Source: Thermoplasmata archaeon | Lineage (GTDB): Archaea > Thermoplasmatota > Thermoplasmata > Lutacidiplasmatales > UBA184 | Assembly (NCBI GenBank): GCA_021828195.1 | Contig: JAKASQ010000001.1 | Span: 62,001 to 126,000 of the forward strand | Length of the DNA stretch: 64,000 nt | Reading direction: 5' to 3' | Part shown: one piece after another, positions 45,187 to 53,769 of the stretch | Layout of the letters: every line of letters begins with the position of its first letter | How positions within the stretch are numbered: position 1 is the stretch's first letter | Translations under genes and position numbers: made by a program | The notes under the pieces: generated by a model | Told to the model about the DNA's origin: nothing | Databases searched by the model: none | What the model saw: the letters and a program-made list of their open reading frames with translations, nothing else

Positions 45187-45452
45187 CCGCCCTGAATCGA
45201 ATGGAGGATATCCACCTTGTCCCCGACCCGGAGCCGGGTGGTCAGGCCCGGGACGAGCGACACGTCCTGCCCGTTGACAAAGATCCGGACGAATCGCCGG
45301 AGCGTCCCGGCCTCGTCCCGAAGGCGGTAACGGAGGCGAGGGTAGACCTCTTCGATCCGATCGATGAGGCCGGATACATCCGCCGCCTCGACCTCGACCG
45401 AGCGCGCGGAGACGTATTGCCGCAGCATCCCATCGAGGTGGACCGTGGGCAT
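45183..45452 (-). CDS. MoaD/ThiS-family ubiquitin-like protein
   Basis: An 89-residue beta-grasp protein ending in SIQGG, the Gly-Gly tail that can be adenylated and turned into a thiocarboxylate or conjugated to lysine. The fold is marked by VHLDGMLRQYV, IDRIEEVYPRL and VRIFVNGQDVSLVPG. It could feed sulfur to molybdopterin or act as an archaeal SAMP-type modifier. No MoaE or MoeB is adjacent; instead it is coupled to the BNR protein. The ATG at 45452 is preferred. Confidence 0.82.
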   Translation of the reverse strand: MPTVHLDGMLRQYVSARSVEVEAADVSGLIDRIEEVYPRLRYRLRDEAGTLRRFVRIFVNGQDVSLVPGLTTRLRVGDKVDILHSIQGG

Positions 45453-45538
45453 TTCGCTCGCTCCCACGGCGGAGGAAGGGCGCGCCTATATGGTCGATGG
45501 GAGGTCGCCGGCGCCGCGTCCGCGCGGGTCCATCTCGG

Positions 45539-46399
45539 TCACTGGGCCATCCGGACATAGAGCCGAGATTCGATCAGCAACAGCCCCGCGGTCACCCCGA
45601 CGAGCACCCCTAGATCGAGACCGAGGGCGGAACCGCTGAGGGTAGCGGGGGTCATGAGGCCGCGCAGGGCCTCGACCATGTAGGTCAATGGGTTGGCCAG
45701 CGCCACCGGCTGGAGCCATGCCGGCATCGACGCAATGGGGTAGATCGCGCTGCTCGCGAAGAAGAGCGGCATCGTGATCAACTGCCCGATGCCGAGGAAC
45801 CGTTCTTGCGTCTTCACCAAGCTCGCGATGATCATCGACAGGATGCTGAACAGCATCGCGCCGAGGACGGCGACGAGCAGCACACCGACGATCGCGAGAG
45901 GATTGAGGCTCGGGTCGATCCCGAGGGCGATCGCAAGCGCGTAGACGATCATGGCCTGGCTGATCCCCCGCACGCTCGCGCTCAGCGCCTTGCCGAGCAC
46001 GAGGGCCGTCCGGGGTGCCGGGCTCACGAGGAACTTGTAGATGATTCCGAGCTCGCGATCCCGGATCGAGGCGATCCCGTAGAAGATCGCGATGAACATC
46101 ACGCTCTGAGCGAGGATGCCCGGCGCGAGGAACTGGAGATAGGTCAGGTTGCCCGTCGATATGATCGCCGCCTTCGCGATCACCTCACCGAACACGACGA
46201 GCCAGAGCGCCGGCTGAATCGCTCGCAGCAGTAGCTCGGAGGGGTCGTGGCGGAGCTTGAACAGCTCGTAGCGGACCAAGACTTGGGTCTGGGCGAGGTA
46301 GGTGGCGATGCGCGACCGGCTCGAGCCGGCCCCCGCAGGATCAGCGGAGTCGGACCGACGTGCTGCGGGTCTGTCGAGTGTCCCGGAAGCTCCCTCCAC
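45539..46399 (-). CDS. ABC-2-type exporter permease
   Basis: A 286-residue permease with six membrane helices. It has a long cytoplasmic N-terminus (VLVRYELFKLRHDPSELLLR) and the ABC-2 signature region with SPAPRTALVLGKALSASVRG and ANPLTYMVEALRGLM. Its first 59 nt overlap the 3' end of the ATPase gene. It is likely a drug, lipid or polysaccharide exporter, probably controlled by the divergent MarR protein. Confidence 0.92.
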   Translation of the reverse strand: MEGASGTLDRPAARRSDSADPAGAGSSRSRIATYLAQTQVLVRYELFKLRHDPSELLLRAIQPALWLVVFGEVIAKAAIISTGNLTYLQFLAPGILAQSVMFIAIFYGIASIRDRELGIIYKFLVSPAPRTALVLGKALSASVRGISQAMIVYALAIALGIDPSLNPLAIVGVLLVAVLGAMLFSILSMIIASLVKTQERFLGIGQLITMPLFFASSAIYPIASMPAWLQPVALANPLTYMVEALRGLMTPATLSGSALGLDLGVLVGVTAGLLLIESRLYVRMAQ

Positions 46400-47222
46400 T
46401 GTCCATTCCCTCCCCCGCGTAATGCACGAAAACGTCCTCGAGCGTTGCGTGGGGCCTCCCCAGCTCCTCCTTGAGTTCGCGAGGAGATCCGAGCGCGACG
46501 ACCTTGCCGTGATGGAAGATTGCGAGTCGATCGCAGAGGCGATCGGCCTCCTCCATGTAGTGCGTAGTCAGCAGTACGGTGGCCCCGCACTTCTCCCTCA
46601 ACTGTTCGATCTGGAGCCAGACGGCCTCGCGCGCGATCGGGTCGAGCCCGACGGTCGGTTCATCCATGAAGAGCACTCGCGGGCGGCTCAGCATCGCTTG
46701 AGCGATCTCGAGTCGTCGGATCATGCCCCCCGAATACTGGCGCACGAGGACGTCGGCGTACTCCTGGAGGCCGATGGATTCGAGGGCATCCCGAATCCGG
46801 GGCTTTCGTTCGGAGCGCGCGATTCCGTAGAGTCCCGCAAAGACCCACAGATTCTCGTACCCCGAGATTCCCGGATCCGCGGAGATGAGCTGGGGAACGT
46901 ATCCGATGCGGGCCCGGACCTCGGCGGAAGAACCGGTGATCTCGAACCCCGCGACCGAGCCCGACCCGGAGCTGGGCGGCAGGAGGGTGGTGAGCATCTT
47001 GATGGTGGTGGTCTTTCCGGCGCCGTTGGGGCCGAGCAAACCAAAGATCTCCCCCTCCCCGACACTCAACGAAAGTCCATCCACCGCGGTCAGCGCCCCG
47101 AACCGCCGGGTGAGCTCTCGCGTGACCACGGCCGCAGGCGCCCTGGTCGTCCCCCCGGAAGAGGGGGAACCGGGCGGATCCGTCGCGCCCTCATCGAAAG
47201 GCATCTGAGCCATCGTCGTCAC
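46341..47222 (-). CDS. ABC exporter ATP-binding protein
   Basis: A 293-residue DrrA-type ATPase. Walker A is GPNGAGKTTT, the signature is YSGGMIRRLEIAQ, Walker B is VLFMDEPTVGLDP and the H-loop is TTHYMEEAD. The C-terminus has the ATLEDVFVHYAG element typical of daunorubicin-resistance-type exporters. ATG at 47222 or 47210. It partners the overlapping permease. Confidence 0.95.
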   Translation of the reverse strand: MTTMAQMPFDEGATDPPGSPSSGGTTRAPAAVVTRELTRRFGALTAVDGLSLSVGEGEIFGLLGPNGAGKTTTIKMLTTLLPPSSGSGSVAGFEITGSSAEVRARIGYVPQLISADPGISGYENLWVFAGLYGIARSERKPRIRDALESIGLQEYADVLVRQYSGGMIRRLEIAQAMLSRPRVLFMDEPTVGLDPIAREAVWLQIEQLREKCGATVLLTTHYMEEADRLCDRLAIFHHGKVVALGSPRELKEELGRPHATLEDVFVHYAGEGMDSGGSFRDTRQTRSTSVRLR

Positions 47223-47244
47223 GATATTTCCGGCGACCGCGAAA

Positions 47245-47264
47245 GTAAGGTTCCTTATTATACC
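47245..47264. promoter_or_regulatory. Bidirectional TATA and dyad operator between ABC exporter and marR
   Basis: An inverted repeat GTAAGG-TT-CCTTAT (47245-47258) runs into TTATTATACC (47255-47264), which is TATA-like on both strands: about 33 nt before the ATPase ATG and about 36 nt before the MarR ATG. A MarR dimer bound to the dyad would block both promoters. Confidence 0.55.
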
Positions 47265-47296
47265 TCACCCGTGCCTCCCGCATCCGGAGGTGGGAG

Positions 47297-47818
47297 ATGG
47301 TCCCGACCACCCGGAGCTCGGTCACGGCCCGGTCGGCAGGCATCGCACGCGCACCAGCGGCCCGGCGGGTGGACCCCGGGTCCCGGCCCGGCGATGCCCT
47401 GTGGGACGAGCTCGGGGCATGCCATCGGATGCTGCGAGCCGAGCTCCGCGATGTGGTGCGACGACGGGGGATGTATCTGTCCGAGTACCGCGCCCTGAAC
47501 CGGCTCAAGGACGGGGAGTACCGACTCGCGGACCTCGCGGAGAGCCTGGGGCAGTCTCCGGCCTCAGTGACCGACCTCGCCCGTCAACTGGAATCGCGCG
47601 GGTGGGCGGTCCGGCGACCGGATCCTCGGGATCGCCGGGCTTACCTACTGAGGTGCACCTCGCGGGGCACTCGAGCCTTTCGCGCCTCTCGCTCGGAGTA
47701 CCGAAGACGCCTCGATGAGGTCTACCGGCTCCTGAGTCCTCGAGCCCGGCGGAACCTCGCGCGGAGCCTGAAGGAGCTGCATGCGCTCCTTCAGGAACGC
47801 CGTCGCCCGCTTGCCTAG
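47297..47818 (+). CDS. MarR-family transcriptional regulator
   Basis: A 173-residue winged-helix regulator. After a basic N-terminus come YLSEYRALNRLKDGEYRLADLAESL, the recognition helix region QSPASVTDLARQLESRGWAVRRPD and the wing PDPRDRRAYLLRCT, then a C-terminal dimerisation helix. Divergent orientation and a shared promoter with the ABC exporter suggest it represses itself and the exporter until a ligand binds. Confidence 0.9.
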   Translation: MVPTTRSSVTARSAGIARAPAARRVDPGSRPGDALWDELGACHRMLRAELRDVVRRRGMYLSEYRALNRLKDGEYRLADLAESLGQSPASVTDLARQLESRGWAVRRPDPRDRRAYLLRCTSRGTRAFRASRSEYRRRLDEVYRLLSPRARRNLARSLKELHALLQERRRPLA

Positions 47819-47839
47819 GGGCCCTCTCCATCGGGGACC

Positions 47840-48355
47840 TTAGGGAGTCGTTTCGATTTCGAGACCGGGAAAGTGCTCCTCGAGGACCCGCGCCCACGCG
47901 CCCGATCTTCGGATCGCGAGAAGGATTCCGAGGATGTATCCGGTCAGGACGAGACACGCGGCCACGACGAGCGCCCATTGCTGGAGAACGATGAGCGCGA
48001 TCCCGTCGGCCATGGTCGCTCCAGCGAGGAGGCCGGTGAGCACGCGGAGCGTGTTCGTGGACTCCCTCCAACCCACGGCCTGCGTGACCCAGTCGATCGC
48101 GCCGGGCAGAGGAGCGAAGGCGAAGAGGAACTGGACCTGGGGAGTAAAGAACTCCGTGTATCGGGGGAGCGCGACAATCACGAAGACGATGTATGCGAAG
48201 ACTCCGATGACCTCTCCGGTGCAGCGCGCACAAATGTGGTAGCGACGCGCTCCCCACGGTACGGCGAAGGTCCTAGAGCACCGGGCCGGGAAGTGGTGAG
48301 CGATCAGGTACTCCCACCGGGGCGGGTCGCCATTCACACCGCCGCTTTCGGACAT
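47840..48355 (-). CDS. DUF2085 membrane protein
   Basis: A 171-residue protein with a conserved Cys-rich entry CSRTF, then YHICARCTGEVIG leading into the first of about four membrane helices, and the motif LPGAIDWVTQAVGWRES between helices. This is the DUF2085 pattern, a family of unknown function with likely metal-binding Cys and His. The ATG at 48355 fits; the upstream open frame has no family support. Confidence 0.85.
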   Translation of the reverse strand: MSESGGVNGDPPRWEYLIAHHFPARCSRTFAVPWGARRYHICARCTGEVIGVFAYIVFVIVALPRYTEFFTPQVQFLFAFAPLPGAIDWVTQAVGWRESTNTLRVLTGLLAGATMADGIALIVLQQWALVVAACLVLTGYILGILLAIRRSGAWARVLEEHFPGLEIETTP

Positions 48356-48721
48356 CGGCTGATCTAAGTCCCGATGCGGGTAAAACCTTCTCGTGGCGAG
48401 CGGTTCGGCCCAGAGGCCACCTGCGGGTCGTGACAAGCCACAAACGAACCCCGTCGTTCGACTAGGATTGCTCGCGTCACACTCCTGCTTCTCGGCTCCC
48501 TTGTTGAACCAATTCGCGAAGAATCCACCCCCAGGTCGTGGATCGCCGGCACCCGGAAGCGATGCCCGGAACGATCCCCCCATCGAAGTCGGCTATGCTC
48601 GCGAAGAACCGGGCGGCCCGCCGATGGCGTCCCCATCTCCTTCATGAGGCCGCGGCCTTATCCGGCCGTCATGGGACGCAGCCCGGCACCCTCGCATGGC
48701 CGATTCACCCCAGAGGTGGCG
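48356..48721. other. Intergenic region, no gene supported
   Basis: 366 nt between the divergent DUF2085 and cupin genes. Short frames here have biased composition; no RNA gene or repeat was found. Confidence 0.35.
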
Positions 48722-49018
48722 ATGCGTCTCCTGGCTCGATCCAAGGACGCCCAGTTCGTAGTTGTGCTCGAGCACGGTTCGGCCTCGGTGGAGATCTACA
48801 AACCCCACAAAGTCGACCCGCAGGTCCCGCACGACCAGGACGAGATCTACGTCATCCTCTCCGGCTCCGGTTTCTTCGTGCACGACGGCCTCCGACAGCC
48901 GTTCGAGGCCGGCGAGGTCCTCTTCGTCGCGGCCGGAGCGCCGCACCGGTTCGAGGACTTCACCGAGGACTTCGCCACGTGGGCGATCCTCTACGGCCCC
49001 GAAGGCGGAGAGAAGTAG
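48722..49018 (+). CDS. Single-domain cupin protein
   Basis: A 98-residue cupin barrel. Motif 1 is PHDQDEIYVILSGSGFF and motif 2 is VLFVAAGAPHRFEDF, giving His and Glu metal ligands. Such small cupins are often sugar or oxidation enzymes or sensors. The ATG at 48722 begins just before the first strand; an in-frame ATG at 48644 would add 26 Pro/Arg-rich residues. Confidence 0.82.
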   Translation: MRLLARSKDAQFVVVLEHGSASVEIYKPHKVDPQVPHDQDEIYVILSGSGFFVHDGLRQPFEAGEVLFVAAGAPHRFEDFTEDFATWAILYGPEGGEK

Positions 49019-49151
49019 CGAAGGGACGCGCTGCGCCGGCGGGTCTTCCTCGAATACGTGGGAGAGGGTCTCGTGGGCCGTCGCCTCCATCGGGTGCGAT
49101 ACTCCCGAGCACGAGAGCACCGTGGAGATCCGCGAATCCGCCGCCGCCACG

Positions 49152-49691
49152 CTACTCGATCTCGAGGTTCGCCTCGCGCGCCAGGTACAGGCGGTTCTCG
49201 CCTTCCGGGTCGATCACCTCCACATGCAGCGTACCGAGCTCCCTCTTGTCGAGGAGCGCGATGCGCTTGTCCAGCCACTCGAGCTTATGGAAGAGAAGGG
49301 GGTCGTGGGTTGCGTCGCGCAGCTGCTGAATGCGATCGACCGGAGAGCGCATCGCATGGTAATAGCTCGATATCCAGCCCCCGAACGCCTCCCAGACCAT
49401 CTCCTCGTCGAGAATCTTGCGAGCGGTCTGCGCCCCGATGAGTTCGAAGAATGTGAGGACCTCCAGGCTCGTGATGTCGCCGAGGGCGTTGTCGAGCAAG
49501 CGTTCGCTGGTCGACCGTCGCGCTCTCCGCATCCGGGGCGAATCGAATCGCTCCCGGAGATTGATCACGGCGTTGGCGGAATTGAGCTTGCCCGCCTGAC
49601 GGGTCTGCCAGTACAGGGCCGCTAAGGTTCCGACCGCGAGGACCCAGGTGGCAACCGTCGTCCAGAGGGCGATGCTCTCGAAGTCAACCAT
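49152..49691 (-). CDS. DUF4760-like membrane-anchored protein
   Basis: A 179-residue protein with one N-terminal membrane helix (residues 8-28, LWTTVATWVLAVGTLAALYWQ) and a helical cytoplasmic part (NLRERFDSPRMRRARRSTSERLL, LTFFELIGAQTARKIL, AFGGWISSYYHAM). This resembles DUF4760 proteins of unknown role. Confidence 0.7.
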   Translation of the reverse strand: MVDFESIALWTTVATWVLAVGTLAALYWQTRQAGKLNSANAVINLRERFDSPRMRRARRSTSERLLDNALGDITSLEVLTFFELIGAQTARKILDEEMVWEAFGGWISSYYHAMRSPVDRIQQLRDATHDPLLFHKLEWLDKRIALLDKRELGTLHVEVIDPEGENRLYLAREANLEIE

Positions 49692-49837
49692 CGGCCGTGC
49701 TCCCGACTGCGGATACGTCGTTCTCCATCACGCTGAGGTGGTCCGAGGGGCTTCAGGTCGATAGAGACTGCGATTCGGCGAGAAGGAGCTCGGGGGGTCC
49801 GGACTCCGGGTCCCGCGAGGGGTGCTTCCCTCCGAGG

Positions 49838-49846
49838 GTTATACGG
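49838..49846 (+). promoter_or_regulatory. TATA element for the surface propeller protein
   Basis: GTTATACGG 25-33 nt before the ATG at 49871; implies a leaderless mRNA. Confidence 0.65.
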
Positions 49847-49870
49847 AGTACGCCCCTTAGGGTCTCGACC

Positions 49871-52603
49871 ATGCGGCACCGAGGAATCGGGCCGGCAACG
49901 CTCGGCGGAGTCCTCGGTTTCTTGACACTCAGCTCGCTCGTGCTCGCTTCCGGGCCCATGGCTTCGCTCGTACCCCCACTCCCATCCAGCTCCACGCTGC
50001 CCGCTACGGCCGCGGGGGTGGGGAGTGGAGGAGCTCCGGCCGCCCATCCGGCGTCCTACGCGGTAACCTTCACGGAAGAGGGACTCCCGTCGGGGGTGCA
50101 TTGGTCGGTCGTCCTCGCGGGAGCGGCCCAAGACTCCTCCGGGCCGCCCATCGAGTTCTCGGAACCGAACGGAACCTACCCCTTCGTCGTGAATGGCCCG
50201 CAGCCGTACGGCGCGACGCCGGCGGCGGGCACACTGACGGTGGCCGGATCCGGCGTGCAGCAGGTGGTTACCTTCACCACGGCGTCCGAGGGGGTCGTGG
50301 CATCGGTGCCGGTGGGCTCCCAGCCGGGGTTCGCAGCCTACGATCCGGCCGACGGGTTCGTCTACGTCCCGAACACGGGTGCCGACACCACGACCGTGCT
50401 GAGCGGCACGACCGTGGTCGGAACCGTCCTGGTCGGGGCGCTTCCGTCGTCGGGAATCTACGATCCGCGCAACGGATTGGTCTACGTCCAGGACTTCGGA
50501 TCCGGCATCGTGAGCATCCTGAACGGAACCTCCGTTGTCGGGAAGGTGCCGGTGGGCTCCGATCCCCAGTACGCGACCTTCGACCCGGCCAATGGCTACG
50601 TCTACGTATCGAACTACGGCTCGGACTCGGTGACCGTGCTCAACGGCACGCGCCTGCTCGGCACGGCGGTCACGGGACAAGGACCGACCTCGGCCGCGTG
50701 CGACGCCGCGAGTGGACTTGTCTACGTGCCCAACTACGGCTCGAGCACGGTCACCATCTTGAACGCTACATCGGTCGTAGCGACCTTGGTGGTCGGGACA
50801 CTTCCGGATTCCGCGGTCTACGATCCAGGGAACGGATACGTCTATGTGACGAACCTGGACATGGATTCGGTGACGATACTCTCGGGAACCAGCATCGTCG
50901 GCACGGTCAGCGTCCAGGGTGCGCCGTACTCGGCCACCTACGATCCGGGCGATGGCCTCCTGTACGTCACCAATTACGGCTCGGGAACGGTCAGCCTCTT
51001 CCAAGGTACCGAAGTCGTCGGCACCGTCCGAGTGGGTGCAGGACCCGAGTTCGCGACGTACGACTCCGGTAACGGGTACGTGTACGTGACCAACTCCGGA
51101 TCTGCGACGGTGACGATGGTGAACGGCACGAACGTAGTGGCGACGGTGCCGGTCGGAGAGCTACCGTCCTCCGGCGTCTACGATGCGGGCAACGGCTATC
51201 TCTACGAGACGAACTCGGGCTCGGACAATGTCAGCGTCTTCGCTTCTCGAGCGGCGTACCCGGTAACGTTCACCGAGCGGGGCCTGCCACCGGGCACGCC
51301 TTGGGAGGTTTCCCTGGACGGTGCCTCCGAGCGGTCCGTGAACCCCGTCCTTGCCTTCACCGAACCGAACGGGACCGCATCGTATGCCATCCACGACGTG
51401 CCGGGGTGGCATCAGACCAATCTCTCCTACCGAGGGTCGATCTCCGTGGTGGGATCTGCGGTCCGGGTAACGGCGCTGCAATTCGTTCCGGTGACATACA
51501 CGGTGACCTTCCGCCAGGAAGGGCTCGGGAGCGGTTCGTGGGGCGTGACGTTTGACGGCCGGACCGCTCGGGCCCCGGTGGGCAGTGAAGTCCGCTTCGA
51601 CGGCGTTGCGAACGGGACGTACGGCTACAACGTCTCGGCGTTCGCGGGGTACACGATCCAGGCGCGCCATGGCGATCTCGTCGTGGCCGGCCCGCCCGGG
51701 ACTGTCACGCTACGATTCTCCCAGGTGACCTACGCGGTCAGTTTCGCGGCCGCTGGGCTGCCCAACGGGACGAACTGGGTGGTGGAGTTGGATGGGGTAC
51801 GGCAGAATTCGACCCGAACTGCCATCGCCTACCACGAGCCCAACGGCACGTATTCGTACGCTCTCCTCGACGTCTCGGGGTGGCATCAATCCACCATTCC
51901 TTACGCGGGGTGGCTCACGGTGAACGGATCGCTGCGGAGCGAGCCGACCCTCGAATTTTTCGAGGTCACCTATCCGCTGGTTGCCGTAGAGTCGGGGCTG
52001 CCCCTGGGCACGGGGTGGTACCTCAACCTCAGCGACGGGCGCACCATCCGTTCGACCACCAGCGATCTCAGCTTCAGCGAACCGAACGGCACCCAACAGT
52101 TCTCCTTCGGAACGGCGGCCCACTACATCGCGATAGGAGTCCGCAATCTGACCGTCAACGGGGATCCGCTACCCGTACGTTTTTCTATCTCCTTCGTGCC
52201 GACGTTTGGAATCACCTTTGAGCGGCCCTCCGGGGCAGCCGCCGGGACGCCCTGGACGGTGTATGTGAATGCCACGAGAGGCACCGGTACCGGAGTACCC
52301 CCCTCCCTTAGGTTCCTCCAGACTGCGACGACGAGCAGCGTCCTGGTCTATGTCCCGAATGGGAGCTATGATTACTCTATAGTGGTCTCGGGGAACCCGA
52401 CGCTAATGACCCAGGGGACGGTGACCATGGCGGGATCGCCTATCGTGGCAAACCCATCGGCGTCGGCGAGTACGTTTCTGGGGTACTCCGGTTTGAAGGG
52501 CTTCTACATTCTCGCGGCAGGGGTGGTCACGGTGGTGGCGATTGCGGTGCTGGTCGTCGTGATGCGGCGCAAGCCACCCGCGTCGGCCCCACCCGCGACC
52601 TGA
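49871..52603 (+). CDS. Large surface protein: YVTN beta-propeller plus GLP-x-G-x-x-W repeats
   Basis: A 910-residue exported protein. Residues 10-30 form a signal peptide and a C-terminal helix (ILAAGVVTVVAIAVLVVVM) with an RRK tail anchors it. Between them are a first GLPSGVHWSV repeat, then seven about 43-residue YVTN blades (YDPGNGYVYVTN, VTILNGT, VVGTVPVG) forming a propeller, then five further beta repeats (GLPPGTPWEV, GLGSGSWGV, GLPNGTNWVV, GLPLGTGWYL, AAGTPWTVYV). Many NGT/NGS sites suggest N-glycosylation. It probably acts in adhesion or as a cell-surface scaffold. Start is set by the TATA element. Confidence 0.9.
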   Translation: MRHRGIGPATLGGVLGFLTLSSLVLASGPMASLVPPLPSSSTLPATAAGVGSGGAPAAHPASYAVTFTEEGLPSGVHWSVVLAGAAQDSSGPPIEFSEPNGTYPFVVNGPQPYGATPAAGTLTVAGSGVQQVVTFTTASEGVVASVPVGSQPGFAAYDPADGFVYVPNTGADTTTVLSGTTVVGTVLVGALPSSGIYDPRNGLVYVQDFGSGIVSILNGTSVVGKVPVGSDPQYATFDPANGYVYVSNYGSDSVTVLNGTRLLGTAVTGQGPTSAACDAASGLVYVPNYGSSTVTILNATSVVATLVVGTLPDSAVYDPGNGYVYVTNLDMDSVTILSGTSIVGTVSVQGAPYSATYDPGDGLLYVTNYGSGTVSLFQGTEVVGTVRVGAGPEFATYDSGNGYVYVTNSGSATVTMVNGTNVVATVPVGELPSSGVYDAGNGYLYETNSGSDNVSVFASRAAYPVTFTERGLPPGTPWEVSLDGASERSVNPVLAFTEPNGTASYAIHDVPGWHQTNLSYRGSISVVGSAVRVTALQFVPVTYTVTFRQEGLGSGSWGVTFDGRTARAPVGSEVRFDGVANGTYGYNVSAFAGYTIQARHGDLVVAGPPGTVTLRFSQVTYAVSFAAAGLPNGTNWVVELDGVRQNSTRTAIAYHEPNGTYSYALLDVSGWHQSTIPYAGWLTVNGSLRSEPTLEFFEVTYPLVAVESGLPLGTGWYLNLSDGRTIRSTTSDLSFSEPNGTQQFSFGTAAHYIAIGVRNLTVNGDPLPVRFSISFVPTFGITFERPSGAAAGTPWTVYVNATRGTGTGVPPSLRFLQTATTSSVLVYVPNGSYDYSIVVSGNPTLMTQGTVTMAGSPIVANPSASASTFLGYSGLKGFYILAAGVVTVVAIAVLVVVMRRKPPASAPPAT

Positions 52604-52629
52604 GCCGTGGTTCACCGGAACACTGCTTC

Positions 52630-52827
52630 CTATCGGGCGCGCACCTCCGCCATCCAGGTGACCGGTGAACCCACCCGGTCCGCGGGACTCTCATCCGCCG
52701 GGCCAGTAGCTGGCACGCCGCTCCGCACCAGGCTCTCCGTGATGCGCAACCGCGCGTAGAACCACGTTGCCCGCCGCCAATGGCTCTCAAGCAACTCATC
52801 TATTCCCGGCGTCTTCGCAATCATCAC
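52630..52827 (-). CDS. Possible small protein, 65 aa
   Basis: Short frame with a helical N-terminal half (TPGIDELLESHWRRATWFYARLR) and a polar C-terminus. GCGTTAAGG, about 25 nt upstream on the minus strand, could be a promoter. No family recognised; it lies in a region of gene fragments and may itself be one. Confidence 0.4.
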   Translation of the reverse strand: MMIAKTPGIDELLESHWRRATWFYARLRITESLVRSGVPATGPADESPADRVGSPVTWMAEVRAR

Positions 52828-52887
52828 CTTTGCGGCCTTAACGCGCCCGCGAGTCGTCGATGAGCCCGTTCGTTCTTCCGACCGGTA

Positions 52888-53142
52888 TCAACGAGAGTAG
52901 GTGAGAGTGTAGTTTACTTGCTGTCCGTACTGCGCGGGCGAGGAGTTAGCCCCGAAGGTGTAGTTCCCGCCCGCAGATAGGAAGGCACACTCGCCTGCCG
53001 TACCCATGCTCCCGCATGGGGACCATCGATAGCCACTGTGCCCCGAGAAATCCAGCACGGCCTGTCCGTTGGTAACATCGATCCAATGTATCTGTTCCCG
53101 CGCTTGAGCGGGCCCGGGTAGCGCTCGCAGGAACGGGCTCGC
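52888..53142 (-). pseudogene. C-terminal fragment of a secreted beta-rich protein
   Basis: About 84 codons without a start codon, bounded upstream by a stop (53145-53143). The translation has a convincing extracellular character: IHWIDVTNGQAVLDFSGHSG, CAFLSAGGNYTFGANSS and a terminal YGQQVNYTLTYSR. It is therefore the tail of a lost secreted-protein gene rather than an intact gene. Confidence 0.45.
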
Positions 53143-53219
53143 TCACCGGATGACGGAAGGTCCGTTCGGCGAAGCGGACTCCCTGTTCTCGGGACTCGCA
53201 TCCTCCCTCGTGAGCTGAA

Positions 53220-53564
53220 TCACTTCCATCCGATCCATCCGGTCCGCAATGCGCCGGTCTTCACGGCGTACCAGCTCGTCTTGATGTACAGCTGCGGGCG
53301 GCCGGCCCGACGCTCCGTCCCGACCCTGTCGAGCGCCCTGGAGGGGAACGTCTTGTTAGGGCGTTCGGCGGCGATCTTTGTTAGGATATCAGGGTCAAGC
53401 CCGCTTCGCCGGCAGAACAGCTCCAGCTGTTCGAGTTGGGCTCTTGTGGTGCTCGGGCGGCGGTGGTCTTTAATCCACCCCTGAATGTCCGCGTTCGTGA
53501 GGAGGGTCGCTTTGCGCTCTCGCGGAGTTCGTTCGGACGCCACCCGGAAGACCACCCGGGTCAT
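53220..53564 (-). pseudogene. Truncated tyrosine-recombinase/integrase, N-terminal domain
   Basis: A 114-codon frame with the SAM-like DNA-binding domain pattern of archaeal integrases: LTNADIQGWIKDH, RAQLEQLELFCRRSGLDP, then AERRAGRPQLYIKTSWYAVKTG. The catalytic domain (R, HxxR, Y) is absent; the frame stops at 53220. It lies 40 nt from tRNA-Ile, the usual target site of such integrases, so it is read as debris of an integrated element. Confidence 0.55.
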
Positions 53565-53603
53565 GCCGGAGGGCCTCCAAGAGCGTTATTGTCCCTTCTA
53601 CAT

Positions 53604-53678
53604 GGGCCCATAGCTTAGTTTGGCTGGAGCACCCGGCTGATAACCGGGAGGTCGTCGGTTCAAATCCGACTGGGCCCA
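53604..53678 (+). tRNA. tRNA-Ile (GAT)
   Basis: Complete cloverleaf: acceptor GGGCCCA pairs with TGGGCCC, D-arm with AGCTTAGTTTGGCTGGAGC, anticodon arm CCCGG-CTGATAA-CCGGG with anticodon GAT, and T-arm GTCGG-TTCAAAT-CCGAC. The discriminator is A and CCA is not encoded (the genome reads CT). No intron. GTTATTG about 20 nt upstream is the likely promoter. Confidence 0.96.
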
Positions 53679-53710
53679 CTTACCGTCAGAGAATCGCCGC
53701 GTTTCTGAGA

Positions 53711-53748
53711 CACCGTTCGCCGTTGGGATAGCGAAATCGCGGGTCCCA
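53711..53748 (+). repeat. 38-nt dyad repeat downstream of tRNA-Ile, copy 2
   Basis: Matches 33 of 38 nt with 22797-22834. It contains nested symmetry: TGGGA (53724-53728) with TCCCA (53744-53748), and inside it GCGA with TCGC. It starts 33 nt after the tRNA 3' end. Confidence 0.65.
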
Positions 53749-53769
53749 CGCCCCCTCGGATGTGGGCGT

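Noticed and set aside
22797..53748. The 31 kb between the two dyad copies as one integrated element
   Set aside because: The interval holds core genes (citrate synthase, pyrBI, deoxyhypusine synthase, TldD/E), so it is not a typical mobile element; the copies are more likely separate tRNA-associated insertions.
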